Source of the DNA: Planctomycetota bacterium
Lineage (GTDB): Bacteria > Planctomycetota > Phycisphaerae > Phycisphaerales > Phycisphaeraceae
Assembly (NCBI GenBank): GCA_016350165.1
Contig: CP066225.1
Location: 3,348,001-3,412,000 of the forward strand
Length of the DNA: 64,000 nucleotides
Direction: 5' to 3'
Of the stretch, positions 43,242-50,301 are shown in pieces; position 1 is the stretch's first letter, and every line of letters begins with the position of its first letter. Below the pieces are notes generated by a model, which had not been told where the DNA came from, searched no databases, and saw only the letters and a program-made list of their open reading frames with translations. A program made the position numbers and the translations under genes.

Positions 43242-44216
43242 ATGAGTCAGTCCACCGTTTACATCTTCGCAAACCCCTACTCCGGCAGCGGTGAAAACAA
43301 ACGTTATGTCGCTGAACTCGTTGAGCATCTCGCTGCCCAAAACATTCAAGGCCAGCCCGTTTGGGAACTGGAACAACGTCACAAAATCCTTACCGATCCA
43401 AACCTCCCCCAACATTGCAACACTGTCGTCTCAGCAGGTGGTGATGGTTCCCTCGGCGACGTCGTCAACGAACTCAATCTTGCAAACAATCTGCCTCACA
43501 TCAACATCGCCATCCTTCCTTTGGGTAACGAAAACCTTGTCGCAAAAGAATTCAACTTCTCGCTCGATACCAAAACTCTCGCTAACGCCATCGCACGCAA
43601 TCAGCACACCAGTATCGACCTCGGCCAAATAACTTCGCAAACCAATCAGCAGTCAGAACCTTCACCTTATCAAGGTAACTGCTTCACCTTTATGCTTTCA
43701 GCTGGTTTCGATGCGCAAGTCGTCTACAACTTCGATCATTGGCGAAAGAACACTTCTTCCACAAATACAAACGCCAAGAAACGTGCAACGCGTCTGAACT
43801 ACATCCCCATCATCACAAAAACTGCCTTCACTTATCCCTTCCCTCAAATCGAAATGACCACCGACGACGGCCAAACCATCACCGGTTGTTATATCTTCGC
43901 GTTCCTCATCGATCAGTACGCAGGCGGACTCTCCATCCCCGATCAGGTCATCACCAACGACGGCAAAATCGATTGGGTCGTCTTTCAAAAACCCGGTTGC
44001 CTCAATGCACTCAAATACATGACGCTCATTGCACTTAAAAAACACCTTAAAACAAAGCATGTTATTACAGGTCGCTCAAAATCACTCACCATCAAACCCC
44101 TCAATAGCACCGATCAAATCCCCGTACAAATCGACGGCGATATCGGCGGGCGACTCCCCCTCGCATTAACCACACACAAGCAAGCCCTTCGAATTCTCGA
44201 TATTAATGCTGATTAA
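43242..44216 (+). CDS. Diacylglycerol-kinase catalytic domain protein
   Basis: A 324-residue lipid-kinase-like protein. The pattern ANPYSGSGENKR, VVSAGGDGSLGDVVNEL (ATP-binding GGDG) and LPLGNENLVAKEF matches the DAGK catalytic domain; the last element has NEN where classic DgkB/YegS have GTxN, so donor binding may differ. Members phosphorylate diacylglycerol or ceramide/sphingosine lipids at the membrane. Ends with QIDGDIGGRLPL, the conserved C-terminal beta element. No signal peptide. Substrate unknown. Strongly C-rich codons. Confidence 0.82.
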   Translation: MSQSTVYIFANPYSGSGENKRYVAELVEHLAAQNIQGQPVWELEQRHKILTDPNLPQHCNTVVSAGGDGSLGDVVNELNLANNLPHINIAILPLGNENLVAKEFNFSLDTKTLANAIARNQHTSIDLGQITSQTNQQSEPSPYQGNCFTFMLSAGFDAQVVYNFDHWRKNTSSTNTNAKKRATRLNYIPIITKTAFTYPFPQIEMTTDDGQTITGCYIFAFLIDQYAGGLSIPDQVITNDGKIDWVVFQKPGCLNALKYMTLIALKKHLKTKHVITGRSKSLTIKPLNSTDQIPVQIDGDIGGRLPLALTTHKQALRILDINAD

Positions 44217-44287
44217 AACATAACCATTGCATGCCCATTCATCACGCGGCATAATCACATTAAACAATCAGCATTCGGGGTATAAAA

Positions 44288-45460
44288 ATGAAACGGCTTA
44301 CTCTCTGTCAGCTTATCGCTTTGTACGTGATGCTCATGCTCACGACATCAATCAATGCAGCCATGCGACCAAGTTTCTCATTGGACGTAATGCAATACGC
44401 GACCGACATCGTGATCGCAGAACAAGTGCATCGTGCAAAAGATCGTATCAGAATCATTAAAACCCTACGTGGTCAACTCCGAACAGATCAAATCATTCAT
44501 ATACCCAGCTTCAAAAACTTTCAGCCAACATATCGTCTAACTTGGCTAAGTGAAGAAGACAAAATTGAATTCACATCAAAAAACAAACGCATGATTCTCT
44601 TCCTGCGTGATCGAAGAAGTCCTATTCAAGAAGCATATTTAAGCCGAATCGAAGATCATAATCCCGAAATCCGCGAACAGGAAAGTAAAGCACTCGCTAG
44701 CGAAGGACGTTGGGCCGGTGCACATACTTGGGATAACCACATTAAGTACTCAACACTTTGGATCGAAAAAGATGGTGTTTATTGTTTTAAACAAGTCACG
44801 AATCCCGGGCCAAGCTACTTTACGACTTACAAATGGGACGAAAGCATTACGATCAATAAAATCGAAGATGATAATCGCAGCTTCAATTCTTATGCATCCA
44901 TCATCACTATTTACAACAACGACATTCGTGCATCTAAATTACAGGATTGGCTCGCCAAGCATCCCAACGATCAACATGCCTATAAACAACTTGCCAAGTG
45001 CAACGAATTCGGCCGCAAGCTGATACTGCAAATGATTGATCAGGATTACAAAGAACCTGCCCATCAGCAGCACTATCTTCTATATGCATTTGTCGAAGAA
45101 TATAGAGAGCAGGCACTCAAGACATGTTTGCCAATTTTGGATCGCGAAATAAAGCTTTGGCAAGACCATCTCACTTTTCTCACACAGTCACAAAACGCAT
45201 CGCATATCCCACTGCAAAATTCAGCCAGACGCTTAGCCTGCAATAGTTATAAGCGATTAATGACGTTACTCGATATCTATACAGAAAAACAATACCTTCC
45301 TGCAAAAGATTCGATTCAGCAGCTCAGTCAATTGATTGAAGAAAACGAGATCATTGTAAATGGTGAGGACCAGGCGTATAAACTGCATCAACAATGCAGA
45401 ACATACATGCAAGAGATTCAAGCGAAGCTAAACCAAAAGAAACCAACTAAGCAGCCATAA
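44288..45460 (+). CDS. Exported protein of unknown function
   Basis: A 390-residue protein with a signal peptide (MKRLTLCQLIALYVMLMLTT, cleavage near NAA). The first 200 residues contain a beta-rich region (DIVIAEQVHRAKDRIRIIKT and WAGAHTWDNHIKYSTLWI), the rest is mostly helical with TPR-like spacing (LAKCNEFGRKLILQM, LLYAFVEEYREQALK). I recognise no family. It follows the DAGK-like gene by 71 bp on the same strand. Planctomycetes have many such secreted proteins of unknown role. Confidence 0.62.
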   Translation: MKRLTLCQLIALYVMLMLTTSINAAMRPSFSLDVMQYATDIVIAEQVHRAKDRIRIIKTLRGQLRTDQIIHIPSFKNFQPTYRLTWLSEEDKIEFTSKNKRMILFLRDRRSPIQEAYLSRIEDHNPEIREQESKALASEGRWAGAHTWDNHIKYSTLWIEKDGVYCFKQVTNPGPSYFTTYKWDESITINKIEDDNRSFNSYASIITIYNNDIRASKLQDWLAKHPNDQHAYKQLAKCNEFGRKLILQMIDQDYKEPAHQQHYLLYAFVEEYREQALKTCLPILDREIKLWQDHLTFLTQSQNASHIPLQNSARRLACNSYKRLMTLLDIYTEKQYLPAKDSIQQLSQLIEENEIIVNGEDQAYKLHQQCRTYMQEIQAKLNQKKPTKQP

Positions 45461-45467
45461 ACATCCA

Positions 45468-45884
45468 TCAACCCTTTGGAACTTTAACCAGCAGCTCACC
45501 TTTTAATTCAGAGTTACACCAGTCTTCCGCGATCTTTTCGCCTTCAAAACGAGATACCACCATGTCATGCCAAACCACTTTCTTCCCCGAAGCGGGTATC
45601 CCTTTCATATCCGCTTGATGTACGCCGCTTACTTTTCGCTGCCACGTCACCTTATTTTCATCATGTGATAAAAACGTAATCTTCTCAATCTTGATCTTCC
45701 CAATCGCTTTATGCAGTTGTTTGATATACCGTTTCGCAAACGCATGGCCTTCATATTTTTTATCTTCAGCATAAGCCACATACGTCTCAGTAAAATACTC
45801 TTCAACGGCAGCAGTTTTACCCTTATTAATCAACTCATCATTCGCAAAACGAATGCGCTCTTCATAACTCTGTGTCACAGACAT
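45468..45884 (-). CDS. SnoaL-fold protein
   Basis: A 138-residue protein of the SnoaL-like (NTF2 fold) group, a cone-shaped alpha+beta barrel often found in polyketide cyclases and small-molecule isomerases. Seen: ANDELINKGKTAAVEEYFTE at the N-terminus, then FAKRYIKQLHKAIGKIKIEK, VTWQRKVSGVH and WHDMVVSRFEGEKIAEDW. No catalytic residues can be assigned. It converges on the exported-protein gene. No polyketide genes are near, so a stand-alone role in detoxification or unknown metabolism is likelier. Confidence 0.72.
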   Translation of the reverse strand: MSVTQSYEERIRFANDELINKGKTAAVEEYFTETYVAYAEDKKYEGHAFAKRYIKQLHKAIGKIKIEKITFLSHDENKVTWQRKVSGVHQADMKGIPASGKKVVWHDMVVSRFEGEKIAEDWCNSELKGELLVKVPKG

Positions 45885-46062
45885 GTTTTATCTCCTTGTG
45901 TGTGATGCAGAGTAGCACAGACTGATCAAACCCATCAATTATATTTTGGGTATTCAAGATTTTTGTCGATGCAGCAGATATATCAGTCTAATCAGTGGTT
46001 AGATGTTTGGTCTTGTAGCAAAACCCGTGCCACAAAATCGAAAAATCATCGTTTTCGCTTTT

Positions 46063-46345
46063 GTGCGCGCGTTTTGCGCAGAACGCTGTAAGTCCTTATT
46101 TTTCGCCGGACTAACTTTCCATTTCTTGACCATTTCTGACCATTCCACACGATTCTTTGACTGTTTTGCGCCGTTTCTGGCGATTCTTGGTTACAGGAAA
46201 ACCAGCAAAAATTAAAAATCGTGCGCGCATTCGCGCTGTTTTCACGCAATAATCTGATTAAACATGACCACACCTGCCATCACAATCATTGATCGCGATA
46301 CATCATCACACACATCATTGGCCTTATCTATAATCAAGCGCGCAC
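46063..46345. repeat. Candidate dispersed element B with GTGCGCGC ends
   Basis: GTGCGCGC at 46063-46070 and again at 46221-46228, and the inverse GCGCGCAC at 46338-46345. Between the first two the + strand is T-rich with CCATTTCTTGACC, GACTGTTTTGCGCC and similar words, like those in 29853-30063. The order of T-rich core then a closing inverted pair is the same, so these may be copies of one element of about 160-280 bp. Confidence 0.45.
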
Positions 46346-46468
46346 ATTCCGATCGCTTCATCAACATAAGAAACTCCCGCACAGACAATCGTAAAACACA
46401 ACTATAAAATGCATTAAACATTCGCCCAAGCAAAGATGTACGCGCAAGATTAAAAATGAACATATTGC

Positions 46469-46553
46469 GACATGTATGGCAATTAATGAAATATATTGAA
46501 AAAATTTGGTATATTGTGTGAGTATATAAAGCAAATTATGCCAATTACATGTC
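46469..46553. promoter_or_regulatory. Imperfect inverted repeat around the lut promoter
   Basis: GACATGTA followed by TGGCAATT (46469-46484) faces ATGCCAATTACATGTC (46538-46553). The outer 8 bp are perfect and the inner TGGCA is shared with a 2-bp shift. The A+T-rich part between them includes TTGAAA and TATATAA, so this could be an operator for a lactate-responsive repressor such as a GntR-type LutR. No regulator gene is nearby. Confidence 0.35.
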
Positions 46554-46599
46554 AATACGCTTCAATTGGCCCGGAATTGGCACCGAAAATGGGAACATT

Positions 46600-47349
46600 A
46601 TGAAGGTCGCACTTTTCGTAACTTGTTTAGCTGACAACTTTTATCCTCGTACCGGCATCGCGGTCGTCAAGATCCTTGAGCACCTCGGCTGTGAAGTTCT
46701 CTTTCCACAGAACCAGACATGCTGCGGTCAGCCTCAGTGGAACAACGGCTTCGCCGACGAAACCCGATCGCTTGCTAAGAAAATGATACAAGTCTTTGAA
46801 GGTTATGACTTTGTGGTCACGCCATCCGGCTCATGCGCAGCCATGATCCGCGAACACTACGAAGAGGCCTTCGAGGATATGCCCGACTGGAAAAGGCGTG
46901 CAAAGGATTTGTCAGACAGGACTTACGAATTTATTGAATTTCTCATCAAGGTCGCCAAGATCGATCTTCGCGAATTCGGCGCAAAATGGGAAGGCGACGT
47001 AACTTACCATTACTCCTGTCACTTACGTGGTTTAGGTATGACCGATGAAGCCGTTCAACTCCTCAAGCAGATCGACGGCGCCCGCTTCCATCCCATGGAA
47101 AAATACAACCAGTGTTGCGGTTTCGGCGGCACATTTGCCATGAAATTTCCAGAGGTAAGTGGTGAAATGGCAAGAGATAAAGTGAGTTGCATTGAGCAGA
47201 GCGGAGCCGATGTCGTCGTCGTCAACGACTCCGGTTGCAGTATGAACATCGAAGGCACATGCAGACGTGAAGGCGTGGACAAAAAGTTCATGAGCCTTGC
47301 TGAACTGATCGCAGAGAGCCTTGGTTTGCTCGAACCTGTGGAAGCATAA
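46600..47349 (+). CDS. lutA: L-lactate utilisation protein LutA (Fe-S oxidoreductase)
   Basis: A 249-residue CCG-domain Fe-S protein, one of three subunits that oxidise L-lactate to pyruvate without cytochrome. Start 46600 (MKVALFVTCLADNFYPRTG) gives the standard LutA N-terminus; the frame opens 17 codons earlier. Two cysteine-rich CCG domains are visible: CQ-type sequence NQTCCGQPQWNNG and later SGSCAAM, SCHLRGLG, then YNQCCGFGGTFAMKFPE and NDSGCSMNIEG. Position 58 bp before lutB and lutC after supports an operon. GGGA precedes the ATG by 5 nt. Confidence 0.92.
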   Translation: MKVALFVTCLADNFYPRTGIAVVKILEHLGCEVLFPQNQTCCGQPQWNNGFADETRSLAKKMIQVFEGYDFVVTPSGSCAAMIREHYEEAFEDMPDWKRRAKDLSDRTYEFIEFLIKVAKIDLREFGAKWEGDVTYHYSCHLRGLGMTDEAVQLLKQIDGARFHPMEKYNQCCGFGGTFAMKFPEVSGEMARDKVSCIEQSGADVVVVNDSGCSMNIEGTCRREGVDKKFMSLAELIAESLGLLEPVEA

Positions 47350-47407
47350 AGACTCGTTTGCGTTGCTTTAAGTGATGATAAAATAAGTGGTTAGCGTAAG
47401 ATTGGAT

Positions 47408-49000
47408 ATGACTCAGATGCAGAATAATCAGTCAGATCAAGGCGGAACATGTGGTGCAGGTTGTGGATGTGGGCATGGTGCAGGTGACGGTGCGAACGGG
47501 CAGGGTGATGGGCATAACCATCTGTCTGGTCATGAGTTACTGTTCCCAGATATGCCTTTTAAGGGCATGAAGAAACGCATCAAGGGGGCGGTGAAGGATG
47601 TGCAGCTACAGCAGTTCGTCAACGACGCGACACTCAAAAAAGATGTCGCGCGTACTGCAATGATGAACGATACGTTTGGACCCAACGTATTGGCAGTCAA
47701 GGAGTTAGCCGGATCAATCAAACAGCATACGCTAGATCATCTCGATCGGTATCTTGAGCAATTCATCGAAAACGCTGAAAAAACCGGCACCGTCGTGCAT
47801 CTCGCAAAAGATGCAGCACAAGCAAAAGAAATCGCGTTAACTATTGCCAAGCAAAAGGGTTCCAAACTCTGCGTCAAAAGTAAGAGCATGGTCACCGAGG
47901 AAGTCGAGCTCCTCGACGGCCTGGAATCGATCGGTGTCGAAACCATCGAAACCGACCTCGGTGAATTCATCCTGCAGCTCGATGGTGATGCGCCATCGCA
48001 CATTGTGACGCCTATGATTCACAAAAATCGTGTGTCAGTTGCAAAAGCATTCACACGCGAACTCGGTGCGGAATACACGGAAGACCCACAAGCTTTAACA
48101 ACGATCGCACGTGAGTACTTGCGTAAAAAGTTTGCAGAGGCAGATCTTGGGATGTCGGGCGGGAACTTCTTGGTTGCGGAAACAGGTGGAGTGGTGATTT
48201 GTACGAACGAGGGGAATGGGCGGTTGAGTACGTCGGTGGCGAAGACACATATCGCGATGGTGGGGATAGAAAAGTTGATTCCGAAACAGGAACATTTGGG
48301 TGTGATGTTGAAGGTGCTTGCTCGTAGTAGTACTGGGCAACCTTTAACTTGCTATACGCATATTATGACGGGGCCTAAGCGTGAGATAGAGCTTGATGGG
48401 CCTGAAGAAATGCACGTGATTCTGGTTGATAATGGCAGGACGAATGCGCTTGGGGCGGATACACGTGAAATGCTTCGATGTATTCGTTGTGGTGCGTGTT
48501 TGAATACTTGTCCTGTTTACAGAAAGGTTGGCGGGCATAGTTATGGCGCGGTGTATCCGGGGCCGATTGGATCGATATTGACACCGATGTTAAGAGGTAT
48601 GGATAACTACAAGGATATGCCGAATGCGAGCTCGCTTTGTGGGGCTTGTTATGACGCATGTCCGGTGCGGATTAATATTCCGAAGCAATTGATTCATCAT
48701 CGTCGTGTGATGAATGAACAGAAGATGAATCACTGGTTTGAACGATTTGTGATGAAGAGTTGGACGGTGGCTTATGGGAGTAAGCCGTTGTATCTGATGA
48801 GTAATAAGATGAATAAGGTGGTGAGCAGGTTGATGAGTGGTAAGAAAGATAAGGGGGGTAAGTATGTTGATCATGGCTGGTCTAAGAAGATGATTGGGCC
48901 CCTGAAGGGATGGACGGATCAAAAGGATTTGATGAGCCCGCCGAGCAAGAGTTTCAGGCAATGGTGGAATAGTGAGCACGATTCAAAAGGAGGTAAGTGA
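47408..49000 (+). CDS. lutB: L-lactate utilisation protein LutB with an unusual N-terminus
   Basis: A 530-residue iron-sulfur LutB. A LUD domain (about 60-300) is followed by ferredoxin-type motifs C358-x2-C361-x2-C364-x3-C368 and C411-x2-C414-x3-C418 and a C-terminal extension (DUF3390-like) to residue 530. The first 40 residues are odd: rich in Gly, His and Cys (GGTCGAGCGCGHGAG), unlike usual LutB starts, and might bind metal. The start at 47408 is chosen as an ATG; GTG 47387 is possible. Codon use switches abruptly from C-tending to strongly G-rich at about nt 48120-48150, inside the LUD domain. The stop overlaps the lutC start. Confidence 0.9.
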   Translation: MTQMQNNQSDQGGTCGAGCGCGHGAGDGANGQGDGHNHLSGHELLFPDMPFKGMKKRIKGAVKDVQLQQFVNDATLKKDVARTAMMNDTFGPNVLAVKELAGSIKQHTLDHLDRYLEQFIENAEKTGTVVHLAKDAAQAKEIALTIAKQKGSKLCVKSKSMVTEEVELLDGLESIGVETIETDLGEFILQLDGDAPSHIVTPMIHKNRVSVAKAFTRELGAEYTEDPQALTTIAREYLRKKFAEADLGMSGGNFLVAETGGVVICTNEGNGRLSTSVAKTHIAMVGIEKLIPKQEHLGVMLKVLARSSTGQPLTCYTHIMTGPKREIELDGPEEMHVILVDNGRTNALGADTREMLRCIRCGACLNTCPVYRKVGGHSYGAVYPGPIGSILTPMLRGMDNYKDMPNASSLCGACYDACPVRINIPKQLIHHRRVMNEQKMNHWFERFVMKSWTVAYGSKPLYLMSNKMNKVVSRLMSGKKDKGGKYVDHGWSKKMIGPLKGWTDQKDLMSPPSKSFRQWWNSEHDSKGGK

Positions 49001-49707
49001 TGGGTTCTAATCAGGTATTAGGTGAGAGCCGGGCGAGTTTTTTGGGTCGTGTAAGAGAAGCTTTGGGTAAAGACAAAGCAGGCGCGGGTAAGGATGTGGT
49101 GTGGTCTGAGTCTGCGCCTGAGGTGAACGAAGATATTTTTCGGTTGTGTCAGGCTGATGATGATCTGGTTGGGCGGTTTGAGAAGGAAGCGACTGGTGTG
49201 GGGATGATTGTAAGTGTGGTTGAGAAGGATGGGGCGCGTGATGTGATTCGGGGGTTGTTTGGGAAATATAAAACAAAGAAGGTTGTTAAGGGCTGGTGTG
49301 ATAAACTGACTAACCTTGAGTTAGAAGGGTTGGTGAGTGAAGTGGGCGCGGAATTGTTTGTTCCTGCGGGTGAAGCAAATTTTGAAGGTCAGTATGATGC
49401 GCAGATTGGCTTGACGGATGTTGCTGCGGCGCTAGCTGAGACGGGCACGTTGGTGATGGAGAGTAGTGAATTGAGTCGTGGATCGAGTCTAGTGCCTGAG
49501 GTTCATTTGGCGGTGGTGAGAGAGAGTGATCTTGTTGCGGATATGATTGATTATTGGGTAAGGTTTAAGGGTGTTGGGAATGTGGATCAGCCGAGTTCGA
49601 AGGTGTTTGTGACGGGGCCTAGCAAGACGGCGGATATTGAGGGTGTTCTGATTAAGGGTGTTCATGGCCCGCGTGAGGTTGAGATTGTTGTGGTGAAGGG
49701 GATGTAG
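49000..49707 (+). CDS. lutC: L-lactate utilisation protein LutC
   Basis: A 235-residue LUD-domain protein, third subunit of the LutABC L-lactate oxidase system. The ATG at 49000 overlaps the lutB stop (ATGA-type overlap) and is preceded by a strong GGAGG at 7 nt, so the genes are translationally coupled. Conserved features: N-terminal ASFLGRVREALGK, then LTDVAAALAETGTLVM, SRGSSLVPEVHLAVV and the ending VFVTGPSKTADIEGVLIKGVHGPREVEIVVV. Strongly G-rich in codons, matching the second half of lutB rather than its start. Confidence 0.93.
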   Translation: MGSNQVLGESRASFLGRVREALGKDKAGAGKDVVWSESAPEVNEDIFRLCQADDDLVGRFEKEATGVGMIVSVVEKDGARDVIRGLFGKYKTKKVVKGWCDKLTNLELEGLVSEVGAELFVPAGEANFEGQYDAQIGLTDVAAALAETGTLVMESSELSRGSSLVPEVHLAVVRESDLVADMIDYWVRFKGVGNVDQPSSKVFVTGPSKTADIEGVLIKGVHGPREVEIVVVKGM

Positions 49708-49725
49708 CATTGAATTGGGATGTAA

Positions 49726-50196
49726 TTATGAGCAGGAAATAACACCACGAATTAACTCACGAAATTTCTTTGCTCCATATTCACCAGAAATTTCAGCTGC
49801 CTGCCTATACAGTGTATGTGGGTTTATATTCAGTGTGATAATTTTGGGCTCCATTGCTTGAAGCTGGAGTACGTTATCTCTCATGTCAGGACTAAAGTCG
49901 CAAATTGAATGGGCTAGAATCGCAAGGTAAATGATGTTGTGGTTGTTTGTATCTTTAGCTTGGTTAAATGCCAGACTGCAAAAACCTATGTAGCTGCAGT
50001 CTTGCTGTGAGACCAGTTGTCGTATTGCTTGACGGTCAGAATTTGTAGTTGATTTGTAATAATCTGTAAGTTTGAGATATGGCTGGGTTAATTCAATATC
50101 TATTTCCTGAGCGTATTCAGATTTTCTGAATTTATATGGGGGCATCTGCTTGTAGCTAGAATGAAGTTTAGCGATCAATTCCTGCATGTCTTTCAT
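49726..50196 (-). CDS. Hypothetical helical protein
   Basis: A 156-residue protein that appears alpha-helical throughout, with motifs such as ELIAKLHSSYKQMPPYKFR, RQAIRQLVSQQDCSY and LAILAHSICDFSPDMRDNVL that could form HEAT-like repeats. No family recognised and no signal peptide. Overall composition is A+T-rich compared with its neighbours. It converges with lutC (stop 19 bp away) and is divergent from the RuBisCO-like gene by about 105 bp. Confidence 0.5.
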   Translation of the reverse strand: MKDMQELIAKLHSSYKQMPPYKFRKSEYAQEIDIELTQPYLKLTDYYKSTTNSDRQAIRQLVSQQDCSYIGFCSLAFNQAKDTNNHNIIYLAILAHSICDFSPDMRDNVLQLQAMEPKIITLNINPHTLYRQAAEISGEYGAKKFRELIRGVISCS

Positions 50197-50301
50197 TTTA
50201 AACAGTGTACCTTTACGCGAATGTTAAGGACAGTGCTTGAATTTCGCTTTCAGTATTCAGTTTGTATTGATTGGTTGTTGGGCTGGCGATAGGATGCGGG
50301 G

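Larger units (their letters stand above)
45885..46599. other. Intergenic region before lutA, carrying repeat element B
   Basis: About 715 bp without a supported gene. It holds a T-rich segment bounded by GTGCGCGC motifs (46063-46345), an A+T-rich stretch from 46440, and an imperfect inverted repeat GACATGTA/TACATGTC (46469-46476, 46546-46553) flanking the likely lutA promoter. Confidence 0.45.
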
